DNA of 8,200 bases from Candidatus Cloacimonadota bacterium (lineage in GTDB: Bacteria > Cloacimonadota > Cloacimonadia > Cloacimonadales > TCS61), in the NCBI GenBank assembly GCA_029932755.1, contig JAOZPK010000049.1, positions 4,637 through 12,836 on the forward strand, given 5' to 3'. A program made the position numbers and the translations under genes. Under the pieces are notes generated by a model. The model was given only the letters and a program-made list of their open reading frames with translations. It was not told the DNA's origin and ran no database searches. Positions 1 through 5,950 of the stretch are shown here, piece by piece; position 1 is the first letter of the stretch; each line of letters starts with the position of its first letter.

Positions 1-44
1 GACAACAGGAAACCTTAAGTCTTTGTTACCTTACAATGCAAGAA

Positions 45-75
45 TAAAAAAAGCCCCTCAGAAACCTGAAAGGCT
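45..75 (-). terminator. Candidate intrinsic terminator (minus strand)
   Basis: On the minus strand an imperfect hairpin is followed by a run of T. AGCC (52-55) pairs with GGCT (72-75) and TCAG (58-61) with CTGA (66-69), with a two-by-two internal mismatch and loop AAAC. The plus-strand A run at 46-52 becomes the U tract. The plus strand has no T run after the hairpin, so the direction is leftward. It lies downstream of the small minus-strand ORF at 140-241 and would end that transcript. The stem is modest, so confidence is moderate. Confidence 0.5.
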
Positions 76-139
76 ATATTCTAATTGCTGATTAACTATT
101 TACTATTTCAACAACAGCATCTTCTTTGTCTTTTCTTTC

Positions 140-241
140 TTATCTGTAATTAGTTTGTAGAAAAAAACTCTTAAAAAAATCTGTACTCATTACCAATAAT
201 ATTATCAGCATAAATCCGAGAATCAAATTCGTTTTTTTCAT
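140..241 (-). CDS. Small hydrophobic peptide, 33 aa (uncertain gene)
   Basis: I do not recognise this ORF. It begins MKKTNLILGF and has a short lysine-rich start, a hydrophobic segment at about residues 5-18 (LILGFMLIILLVM), and an F/K-rich tail ending QTNYR. It could be a single-pass membrane peptide or a remnant of a signal peptide. Support for a gene is an AGGA ribosome binding site (minus strand, 251-248) six bases before the ATG, and a terminator-like hairpin downstream at 45-75. In the same frame, after the TAA at 142-140, the reading continues with 15 codons (ERKDKEDAVVEIVNS) to a second TAA at 94-92. A 48-residue gene with an acquired stop is therefore an alternative. A GC-rich palindrome lies just upstream. 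ORFs this short are common by chance in AT-rich DNA; the ribosome binding site is the main argument. Confidence 0.4.
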   Translation of the reverse strand: MKKTNLILGFMLIILLVMSTDFFKSFFLQTNYR

Positions 242-284
242 TTTGCGTCCTAATTTCATTCAGCTTTATTTGAAAGATAAAACA

Positions 285-346
285 CAGAGAGAGCAATGGG
301 GAGGGGCCCCTCACTCTCTCTGACTGCCCGCCAGTTAGAATTGCTC
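285..346. repeat. GC-rich compound palindrome / structured element
   Basis: CAGAGAGAG (285-293) is perfectly complementary to CTCTCTCTG (314-322). Inside them is the perfect palindrome GAGGGGCCCCTC (301-312). A second, mutually exclusive pairing is possible: GAGCAAT (291-297) with ATTGCTC (340-346), which shares bases 291-293 with the first stem. The block is a sharp GC-rich island in very AT-rich DNA. Read on the minus strand, the stem is followed by a T-rich stretch and then, about 45 nt on, by the ATG of the 33-codon ORF. It could be a leader RNA structure, a minus-strand terminator, or a copy of a dispersed REP- or MITE-type palindrome. The sequence alone does not decide between these. 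Confidence 0.55.
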
Positions 347-566
347 CAACTAGTTAACATTAATGAATATTTACTAAATCACTATTATTAATGCAATTTC
401 AGTGCCAATCTACCTGTAAATCATATTTTCTACGTAAACACGCTTAATGGGTACACTAATCACATTTTCAGGTTTTTTTCTTATCGAATAAATATTAGAA
501 TTGTGGGACATTAATTGTTGTTATGGGTCAGATCTGTCGCACATGAATTTAGTTAAAAATATTTAC
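347..566. other. AT-rich non-coding stretch
   Basis: I see no supported gene here. The stretch is AT-rich and contains the 8-bp palindrome CAGATCTG (529-536). A 33-codon minus-strand ORF (511-410) lacks a ribosome binding site and is not called. It separates the GC-rich palindrome from the DnaA-box region and may belong to the same origin-like region. Confidence 0.4.
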
Positions 567-678
567 TGTGGATGAGGTTAATTTTCTGGTATGGCTAAAC
601 AAGATATTCACAATTTAGCAACAATTTCTTAAAATTATAATATGTTGCTATATAGCGAGATAGCTGATTCCATAGAAA

Positions 679-709
679 TTATTCACATTTTATACACGTG
701 TTATGCACA
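679..709 (+). promoter_or_regulatory. Three direct DnaA boxes at 11-bp spacing
   Basis: TTATTCACA (679), TTATACACG (690) and TTATGCACA (701) start exactly 11 bp apart, two bases between boxes, all in the same orientation. This puts them on the same face of the helix, the geometry expected for cooperative assembly of a DnaA filament. The outer two match TTATNCACA fully; the middle one differs at the last base. The junction of boxes two and three also forms the palindrome ACACGTGT (694-701). Confidence 0.6.
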
Positions 710-801
710 CCTATAAATATTCCTAATCTCTTACAGGATAGATAGTTAAATTTCTCAGCAATAAAAACTTTTTGATCTGTTAAATTTACGATGTTAATAA
801 G

Positions 802-810
802 TGTGGATAA
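802..810 (-). promoter_or_regulatory. Canonical DnaA box TTATCCACA
   Basis: The reverse complement of 802-810 is exactly TTATCCACA, the high-affinity box of many bacteria. It lies five bases beyond the stop codon of the peptidase gene and faces the three direct boxes at 679-709 across about 90 bp of AT-rich DNA. Confidence 0.65.
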
Positions 811-815
811 GACGG

Positions 816-1997
816 TTAATTTGTGAAACTGTGCTCCAGAAAATCGAGCCAGTTTGTCTGCGAGAATTGCAACTGCTGATAATCACCTTTACGGATTTCA
901 AAAAATCCTTGAGTCTCTTCATCTGGATACCAGATAATTGCAGTTCCAACATTGTCAGATGGATAACCAGTTTGATATTCTTCTGTTTTCTGAAAGATGT
1001 AACTGGATTCAATTGCAATAAGTATTTCAGTGGAAATTATACTAAGGGAATCATTTTCAGTATTATTATAAACATTTGTAAAAAATTCTTTGATATCAAC
1101 ATCCAAAGCCGGATTGGTAAAGCCACTTGGATTAAATTCCAGACAATCCTGCCGACTCTCCACAAAAATTTCATCAGCAGCATCTGCTGTCCACTGCAAA
1201 GTAAACTCGCCGAGTTTCGTTAAGAGAATTGGAAATTCCACCATTTTTAAAACTGAGCATGATATGGGGTATATCTCTTCCATGTAGTAATACTTGTGAT
1301 ATTGGAATCCAATTTCCAAACATATGTTCTCTGTATTAGTCTGCTCTTCCCAGCTGGATAATATTTCTGCATAAGGGAAACCTGCTGAATTCAATCCATC
1401 TTCAGAGCCAATAATAAAATCTGTGTACTCTGCTATTTCTGCAGCGACTTCAACCGTCTGCATATTACAGGCATCGAAGATGAGAATCTCCAAATGTTCA
1501 TTGATATTTTTAATCCCTGTCCGAAGCTCTCCATCAGCAATACCAATATAATTATCTGCTTCTACATCAGGACAAAAAGAAGGCGGCAGATCTCTATTCT
1601 TGGGATACCAGCCGTTTCCATGAGACCAGATAACAAGAGCTTGCTTTTCTGATGGATATTTACTGAATCCCCAATTAGCAAAAGCAGTTAACTCATTCTC
1701 ATCACCACTGTCGATCTCACCAAGATAGGAAATTTGCTCTTTTAATCCAGGATAGATATGATATCTATATGTTGCTTCTGGCGGAGGATTAGATTCGCTA
1801 TAATCAATTTGTACAATAACATTAATATTATTAGAAAACTCCGCTTGCATCATATCTTCAATGTCAGCTAATGCTTCATTATCCAAACCATTATCCGCTG
1901 CCATATAGATCAAAATAGTCCAATCACTTTCTTCTATTTTACTGCAACTTAATAGAGCAAAGATAACAAATGATAACAAAATAATTTTTTTCATCAT
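816..1997 (-). CDS. Clostripain-family (peptidase C11) lipoprotein
   Basis: This is a probable cysteine endopeptidase of the clostripain family (C11, clan CD), cutting after basic residues in the best-known members, and here probably anchored to the envelope as a lipoprotein. The 393-residue product starts with a lipoprotein signal: MMKK, a hydrophobic core, then lipobox L-L-S-C with Cys18. The core begins WTILIYMAADNGLD (about 26-39), the usual opening of the family. The likely catalytic dyad is His126 in VIWSHGNGW and Cys177 in LIFDACNMQ, so the protein appears active. A second conserved stretch, GSEDGLNSAGFPY, follows at 197-209. The start is a tandem ATG-ATG with only a weak and rather distant AAGGG-type ribosome binding site (around 2011-2019). 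The gene is 32 nt downstream of butyrate kinase and probably cotranscribed. No clear terminator follows; a DnaA-box region does. Signal peptidase II, encoded at 5438-5950, would process it. The in vivo substrate cannot be told. Confidence 0.85.
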   Translation of the reverse strand: MMKKIILLSFVIFALLSCSKIEESDWTILIYMAADNGLDNEALADIEDMMQAEFSNNINVIVQIDYSESNPPPEATYRYHIYPGLKEQISYLGEIDSGDENELTAFANWGFSKYPSEKQALVIWSHGNGWYPKNRDLPPSFCPDVEADNYIGIADGELRTGIKNINEHLEILIFDACNMQTVEVAAEIAEYTDFIIGSEDGLNSAGFPYAEILSSWEEQTNTENICLEIGFQYHKYYYMEEIYPISCSVLKMVEFPILLTKLGEFTLQWTADAADEIFVESRQDCLEFNPSGFTNPALDVDIKEFFTNVYNNTENDSLSIISTEILIAIESSYIFQKTEEYQTGYPSDNVGTAIIWYPDEETQGFFEIRKGDYQQLQFSQTNWLDFLEHSFTN

Positions 1998-2029
1998 AAT
2001 TATACGTAGGTCACCCTTTAAAAAATAAT

Positions 2030-3106
2030 CTATTTATAGACCTTTACTGCTTCGATACCTTTAAGAACTCGTACAGCACCTTGGGTAAGAGCTTCCATCT
2101 CCTTTTCACCAGGGATAACAAAAGTTTTTGCGATAAAGGAGGTTCTCTCCTTTAATGCATTCACAACATAATCGTTATAAACAAGACCACCCGTTAAGAA
2201 TATACCATCGACCTTACCCTTGAGTACTGTCGCGCAGGCACCAATCTCTTTAGATATCTGATAGAGCATAGCATCAAAAACAAGTTTTGCTTTTTTATCA
2301 CCCTTCTTGATCATCGCTATAACTTCACCACCATGATCTGTTCCCAGATAGGCAATAAGGCCACCTGTTTTAGTAAACATATCAACCAGTTCTTGATGAG
2401 TATATTTACCACTGAAAGCCAGTTCGAGCAGATCGCTGATCGGCAGAGCACCGGCACGCTGAGGTGAGAATGGTCCCATACCCAGTACTGCATTATTTAC
2501 ATCGATCATCTTACCTTTCCTAATAGCAGCAACACTGATGCCACCGCCCATATGAACTCCGATCAGATTTACCTCTGTGAATTTTTTATCCAACTTAGCG
2601 GCTACACTTATCCCGCAGTAACGGAGATTAAGCGCATGCAGAAGAGATCGTCTCTCAATTTCCGGACAGCCGGAAATGCGGGCAATATCTTCAAACTCAT
2701 CAACTGTAACCGGATCAACAATGAAAGAAGGAATACCCGTTTCATCAGCTATGGATTTTGCAATAAAGGCACCCAGATTTGAAGCGTGGATACGCCCCCA
2801 CAAGCTCGGGTCTTTCAGATCTTTGAGCATTTTATCATTGATCAGGTAGGTTCCACTGGAGATCGATTTTACTAAACCACCTCTTCCTACCACTGCCTCG
2901 ATAGATGAAAGCTCAATATTGTTATTAGCCAAAGCATTTAGTACAAGTTCTTTCCTAAATTCATATTGTTCAATTATGCCGTCAAATTCTGCAATTTTAG
3001 CGGCATCATGACGCAGTGTCTCCATAAATACGACTGTCGTGTCATCAAAAAGGGCGATCTTGGTTGAAGTTGATCCCGGATTAATAGCTAAAACACGATA
3101 CTTCAT
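2030..3106 (-). CDS. buk: Butyrate kinase
   Basis: It interconverts butyryl phosphate and ADP with butyrate and ATP (or branched-chain analogues) in the cytoplasm, giving substrate-level ATP in fermentation. The protein belongs to the acetate/butyrate kinase (ASKHA) family. Visible motifs are AINPGSTSTKIALF near residues 7-20 (phosphate-binding loop), GRGG at 74-77, GVHMGGGISVAA at 183-194, GPFSPQRAGALP at 211-222, LTGGL at 304-308 (nucleotide-binding side), and PGEKEMEALTQGAVR at 332-346. The 358-residue length is usual for the family. An upstream in-frame ATG at 3154 would add 16 residues, but the ATG at 3106 is preceded by GGAG at ideal distance and gives the family N-terminus MKYRVLAINPGS. 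The C11 peptidase follows 32 nt downstream; thymidine kinase is divergent upstream. No phosphotransbutyrylase gene (ptb), the usual partner, lies in the window. Confidence 0.93.
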   Translation of the reverse strand: MKYRVLAINPGSTSTKIALFDDTTVVFMETLRHDAAKIAEFDGIIEQYEFRKELVLNALANNNIELSSIEAVVGRGGLVKSISSGTYLINDKMLKDLKDPSLWGRIHASNLGAFIAKSIADETGIPSFIVDPVTVDEFEDIARISGCPEIERRSLLHALNLRYCGISVAAKLDKKFTEVNLIGVHMGGGISVAAIRKGKMIDVNNAVLGMGPFSPQRAGALPISDLLELAFSGKYTHQELVDMFTKTGGLIAYLGTDHGGEVIAMIKKGDKKAKLVFDAMLYQISKEIGACATVLKGKVDGIFLTGGLVYNDYVVNALKERTSFIAKTFVIPGEKEMEALTQGAVRVLKGIEAVKVYK

Positions 3107-3374
3107 AAATATACTCCAATTAAATATCTTTTTTTGACATATTGCAAAATTCATTTATCCAGTCAAATATTTTCTAATTATTTCATTTTATAATATATTA
3201 TGAAATTTAATTGAGATTTATCAACATTTTGTTAAACATTAAACATATGTATTTTTCTGCAGAATATCTAAAGATAGAAGTAATAACTAAACATTTTTTT
3301 ACCAGTAATCTACAGTTCACAAATGATTTGACACAATAACTCAGCAAAAAATTAATGACAAATGGAGTTAGAAA
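3107..3374. promoter_or_regulatory. Divergent intergenic control region buk / tdk
   Basis: This AT-rich 268-bp region separates two divergent transcription units and must hold both promoters. For tdk, TTGACA at 3328-3333 is followed after 17 bp by ATTAAT (3351-3356), a fair -35/-10 pair, though it would leave a very short leader. For buk, TTGACT on the minus strand (3166-3161) lies upstream but a good -10 is not evident. Possible operator elements are the inverted repeat ATTTCAT / ATGAAAT (3180-3186 and 3200-3206) and three copies of TAAACAT (3233-3239, 3240-3246, 3288-3294). No gene is supported inside. Confidence 0.45.
3114..3117 (-). promoter_or_regulatory. Ribosome binding site of butyrate kinase
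   Basis: The minus strand reads GGAG here, seven bases before the ATG at 3106. It decides for this start over the in-frame ATG at 3154. Confidence 0.75.
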
Positions 3375-3932
3375 ATGAATATCATTAATAATAAGACAGG
3401 ATGGATCGAGGTGATCTGCGGCAGTATGTTCAGTGGTAAAACAGAAGAACTGATTCGTCGTGTACACCGGGCTGAATATGCCAGACGTAAGATACAGGTA
3501 TTTAAACCTGAGATCGATAATCGTTATGAAAAAGATCACATTGTTTCACACAATAAAATGAAAACTCCTTCCCAAATCGTTAAAACCGCACAGGAAATTC
3601 ATGATCTTGTTAAATATGATACTGAGATAATTGCTATTGATGAAGCACAATTTTTTGATGATAATATTGTAACTGTCTGTAACAAGCTGGCAGATAATGG
3701 CAAACGTGTTATTGTAGCCGGACTTGATCAGGATTATAGCGGTAAACCATTTGGTCCGATGCCGGCCCTTTTGGCAATTGCCGAATATGTGTCTAAGCTC
3801 AATGCGATCTGTGTAAAATGCGGAAATCCAGCCAGCAGAACTCAACGTCTAACAAAGAGTAAGGAAACTGTTGTTGTCGGAGCTACCGATATCTACGAAG
3901 CTCGCTGCAGGAACTGTCACGAGGTTTTGTAA
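3375..3932 (+). CDS. tdk: Thymidine kinase (type II)
   Basis: It phosphorylates thymidine (and deoxyuridine) with ATP to the monophosphate, the pyrimidine salvage step in the cytoplasm. The 185-residue protein has the type II TK1-like layout: P-loop GSMFSGKT at 16-23, the DEAQFF motif at 89-94 with Glu90 as probable catalytic base, a lasso region that ends in VGATDIYEARCRNCH (168-182), and four zinc ligands Cys146, Cys149, Cys178 and Cys181 arranged as two CxxC pairs. The length is typical and all key residues are present. The ATG is set by GGAG at 3364-3367, seven bases upstream. It is the first gene of a tight seven-gene operon; its stop codon abuts the ATG of the YggT gene directly, implying translational coupling. 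Confidence 0.96.
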   Translation: MNIINNKTGWIEVICGSMFSGKTEELIRRVHRAEYARRKIQVFKPEIDNRYEKDHIVSHNKMKTPSQIVKTAQEIHDLVKYDTEIIAIDEAQFFDDNIVTVCNKLADNGKRVIVAGLDQDYSGKPFGPMPALLAIAEYVSKLNAICVKCGNPASRTQRLTKSKETVVVGATDIYEARCRNCHEVL

Positions 3933-4199
3933 ATGAACTCATTAAGATTACTTATAGCACAAGCCGTACAAATATATATGTTCCTGATTATTTTCAGAGC
4001 AGTACTATCATGGATCCAGATCAATCCTGTCGGACAATTCTTTAAAGTTTATCTTTTTATCATCCAAATAACCGAACCGGTAATGCGGCCAGTACGGGAT
4101 TTTCTACATAAGATATTCCCAGCATCACCAGTTGATTTTTCACCTATAATTGTTATCGTTATACTTAATATGCTAAAAAATATTTTAATTGGAATTTAG
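3933..4199 (+). CDS. yggT: YggT-family small membrane protein
   Basis: This is an 88-residue integral membrane protein of the YggT family, whose role is not well defined; members are linked to envelope or osmotic functions and, in plastids, to cytochrome or nucleoid organisation. Two hydrophobic segments are seen at about residues 8-28 and 70-88. Between them are the family signatures FRAVLSW (21-27), TEPVMRPVR (47-55) and the VDFSPI motif (67-72). The ATG follows the tdk stop without any gap, with GAGG (3921-3924) inside the end of tdk as ribosome binding site. Its own TAG abuts the next ATG in the same way. The assignment rests on these short motifs and the length, which is usual for single-unit YggT proteins. 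Confidence 0.85.
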   Translation: MNSLRLLIAQAVQIYMFLIIFRAVLSWIQINPVGQFFKVYLFIIQITEPVMRPVRDFLHKIFPASPVDFSPIIVIVILNMLKNILIGI

Positions 4200-5024
4200 A
4201 TGAGAATAGATATGTTGGAAAATATAAAAAAGGCAGCTGATTTTGTTGCTGAAAAGATAGACTTTACTCCTGAAATCGGCATAATTCTGGGGACAGGGCT
4301 CAACTCGATTGGTGAGCTGCTGGAAGATCCGGTGATCATCTCTTACAAAGATATCCCCGAGTGGAAAGCTTCAACTGCTCCCTCACATCAAGGACGTTTA
4401 CTAGCCGGTAAGTTGAGCAATAGAGGTATTGTAATTCTGCAGGGAAGACTACACTATTATGAAGGATATTCCATGCAGGATGTCACTTTCCCAATCAGAG
4501 TTTTAAAGGCACTTGGCGTAGAAAAACTGATCGTAACAAATGCTGCTGGAAGTCTGAATGAAAAAATGATTCCAGGAAATCTTGTAATGATCAATGATCA
4601 TATCAACTGGATGGGAAATAACCCGCTGATCGGTGAAAATAGAGATGAACTGGGAATAAGATTTCCAAGTCTGCACGAACCTTACAATAAAGAATATATT
4701 GCAATAGCTCACAAAATAGCTGAAGATAATAATTTTTCTTTACAGGATGGAACCTATTTAGCACTTTCCGGTCCGAGTTTGGAAACACGTGCCGAATGTA
4801 AGATGCTGGCAAAAATGGGAGCTGATGTTGTTGGTATGTCGACTGTTCCTGAAGTTATTGTAGCAATACATTCAGATATGAAAGTTATTGGCATATCCGT
4901 AGTCACTAATTTGAGCAATATCTTTCATTCTAAGGCTCATACACAGGAAGAGATCAGGGATAATGCAGCAAAAGCAAAGCAGAATCTGGAAACATTAATA
5001 TTAGAATTATTTAAGAAAATATAA
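4200..5024 (+). CDS. punA: Purine nucleoside phosphorylase (trimeric PNP type)
   Basis: It cleaves purine (deoxy)nucleosides such as inosine and guanosine with phosphate to the base and (deoxy)ribose 1-phosphate, in cytoplasmic purine salvage. The 274-residue sequence fits the trimeric (PNP/MTAP) family: IGIILGTGLN (26-35; phosphate loop, with Thr32 in the place usually held by Ser), GRLHYYEGY (82-90, phosphate-binding Arg83 and His85), TNAAGSLN (113-120), SGPSLETRAE (190-199, base-contacting Glu195), VGMSTVPEV (211-219) and VVTN (234-237, Asn237 for purine binding). The GMSTVPEV and SLETRAE motifs favour PNP over MTA phosphorylase. The ATG at 4200 abuts the YggT stop and has a weak GGA just upstream; a second in-frame ATG at 4212 is possible. 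With tdk it forms a nucleoside-salvage pair in one operon. Confidence 0.93.
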   Translation: MRIDMLENIKKAADFVAEKIDFTPEIGIILGTGLNSIGELLEDPVIISYKDIPEWKASTAPSHQGRLLAGKLSNRGIVILQGRLHYYEGYSMQDVTFPIRVLKALGVEKLIVTNAAGSLNEKMIPGNLVMINDHINWMGNNPLIGENRDELGIRFPSLHEPYNKEYIAIAHKIAEDNNFSLQDGTYLALSGPSLETRAECKMLAKMGADVVGMSTVPEVIVAIHSDMKVIGISVVTNLSNIFHSKAHTQEEIRDNAAKAKQNLETLILELFKKI

Positions 5025-5039
5025 TATGAGGAAAAAATT

Positions 5040-5438
5040 ATGTCAGTAAAACAATTAAATGAGAAGAAATTGGATAAGTATCAAGAAGTCCTTCTTAAAG
5101 AGAGAGAAGAGACACAGAGAATAATTAATGCAATAAATGAAACTCAAAAACGCGGAGCTAAGGAAGGCAATGGTGATCTCTCTGCTTATTCGCAGCATCA
5201 GGCAGATTTAGGGAGCGATACAGATGAATCTGAACGCCGTGTCTATATTCTGGAAAAAGAGCTGAAGAATATTAAAATGATCAATGCTGCCTTGAAAAGG
5301 ATATATAACAAAACATATGGTATTTGCGAAACCTGCGGGGATTACATTTCTGCTAACCGATTAACAATTGTTCCTTATGCTAAATACTGTATTAAATGTA
5401 AAGAAGAAGAAGAGCAAAGGAAAAGAAGAAAAAAATAG
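5040..5438 (+). CDS. DksA/TraR-family zinc-finger protein
   Basis: This 132-residue protein belongs to the DksA/TraR superfamily, whose best-known members bind the RNA polymerase secondary channel and, with ppGpp, adjust transcription to nutrient state. The N-terminal part (about 5-92) is charged and predicted to be coiled-coil, with an acidic stretch SDTDESE at 59-65 where the tip of the hairpin is expected. The C-terminal zinc finger is complete: Cys96, Cys99, Cys117, Cys120 (CxxC-x17-CxxC), followed by a basic tail ending KRRKK. The middle part (LSAYSQHQADLGSD) resembles the LSxYDNHPAD region of YteA-like members more than E. coli DksA, so the exact subfamily and function are open. GAGG at 5028-5031 places the start. 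It lies 15 nt after PNP and its stop overlaps the lspA start by one base. Confidence 0.88.
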   Translation: MSVKQLNEKKLDKYQEVLLKEREETQRIINAINETQKRGAKEGNGDLSAYSQHQADLGSDTDESERRVYILEKELKNIKMINAALKRIYNKTYGICETCGDYISANRLTIVPYAKYCIKCKEEEEQRKRRKK

Positions 5439-5950
5439 TGATAATATTAGTGAAAAAATTAGTGAAACTATTGCCTTTTTATTGGGTATCGCTGATCGTT
5501 ATAATACTAGATCAAGTATCAAAATATGTGGTTAGAAGTTCAATTGAGCCGGGGCAGATAATCAAACTTTCTCCAAAATTGATCTGGCTTACTTTTATTC
5601 AGAACACTGGAGCGGCTTTCAGCTTTTCTTTTGGGAATCCACTGATCAATAGATTTCTCTTCATTATTATTTCATTAATTGCGGTTACTTTTATTATTTA
5701 TTTGAGTATTAAGAGTAAGAATAGATTAGAAATACTTTCCTTTGCGCTTATTTTAGGTGGTGCGTTAGGAAATTTGATCGATAGAATTTTTATAGGAAGC
5801 GTCACAGATTTTATCTGGTGTGATTTCCCGGATATTATCATGACAAGATGGCCTGTATTCAATATTGCAGACAGCTCTATTGTAATAGCTATAATTTTAA
5901 TGATAGCTTCCACATTATTTCAAAAAGAGAAACATGAGGAGAAAGAATGA
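5438..5950 (+). CDS. lspA: Lipoprotein signal peptidase (signal peptidase II)
   Basis: This inner-membrane aspartyl protease removes the signal peptide of diacylglyceryl-modified prolipoproteins just before the lipidated cysteine. The 170-residue protein shows the family blocks in order: LDQVSK (24-29), FIQNTGAAFSFSF (53-65), GGALGNLIDRI (107-117), SVTDFI (121-126) and FNIADSSI (141-148). The catalytic pair is Asp124 and Asp145. Four hydrophobic segments are visible, near 13-32, 71-90, 97-113 and 145-161. The start is a GTG whose G is shared with the dksA stop codon TAG; in-frame GTG codons at 5450 and 5462 are alternatives, and no strong ribosome binding site marks any of them, so the first few residues are uncertain. 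The C11 lipoprotein encoded at 816-1997 is a likely substrate. The next gene overlaps by four bases (ATGA). Confidence 0.95.
   Translation: MIILVKKLVKLLPFYWVSLIVIILDQVSKYVVRSSIEPGQIIKLSPKLIWLTFIQNTGAAFSFSFGNPLINRFLFIIISLIAVTFIIYLSIKSKNRLEILSFALILGGALGNLIDRIFIGSVTDFIWCDFPDIIMTRWPVFNIADSSIVIAIILMIASTLFQKEKHEEKE

Larger units (their letters stand above)
567..810. other. oriC: Candidate replication origin (oriC) or DnaA-binding locus
   Basis: The segment carries a cluster of sequences matching or one base off the DnaA box TTATNCACA. Plus strand: ATATTCACA 604-612 (one mismatch), TTATTCACA 679-687 (match), TTATACACG 690-698 (one mismatch), TTATGCACA 701-709 (match). Minus strand: TGTGGATGA 567-575 (one mismatch) and TGTGGATAA 802-810, the reverse complement of the canonical TTATCCACA. 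AT-rich DNA lies between, including an inverted repeat TAGCAACA/TGTTGCTA (616-623 and 643-650) around a 19-base loop with a single G/C. GATCTGTTAAATT at 774-786 resembles the E. coli unwinding-element 13-mers. The region is intergenic. No dnaA, dnaN or other replication gene is in the window, so oriC function is inferred. A regulatory or titrating DnaA cluster (datA-like) is the alternative. Confidence 0.6.

Noticed and set aside
2..91. Plus-strand open frame from the left edge to a TGA at 89-91 (29 residues)
   Set aside because: It could be the tail of a gene, but it runs straight through the minus-strand terminator hairpin and has no recognisable motif; too short to call.
502..510. TGTGGGACA as another DnaA box
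   Set aside because: It differs from TGTGNATAA at three fixed positions.
410..511. Minus-strand ORF of 33 codons starting MSHNSNIYSIRKK
   Set aside because: The composition looks peptide-like, but there is no ribosome binding site before the ATG and the length is within chance expectation for this AT-rich region.
710..760. DnaA-trio-like repeats after the direct DnaA boxes
   Set aside because: The sequence after 709 has some CTA/TTA-like triplets but no sustained three-base register, so I do not claim a trio element.
801..1223. Plus-strand ORF of 140 codons opposite the C11 peptidase
   Set aside because: It is antisense to a well-supported gene with signal peptide and catalytic motifs, and its translation shows no domain; a shadow frame.
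3107..3154. Upstream ATG extending butyrate kinase by 16 residues
   Set aside because: Family members start at MKYRVLAINPGS, and a good GGAG site stands before the ATG at 3106.
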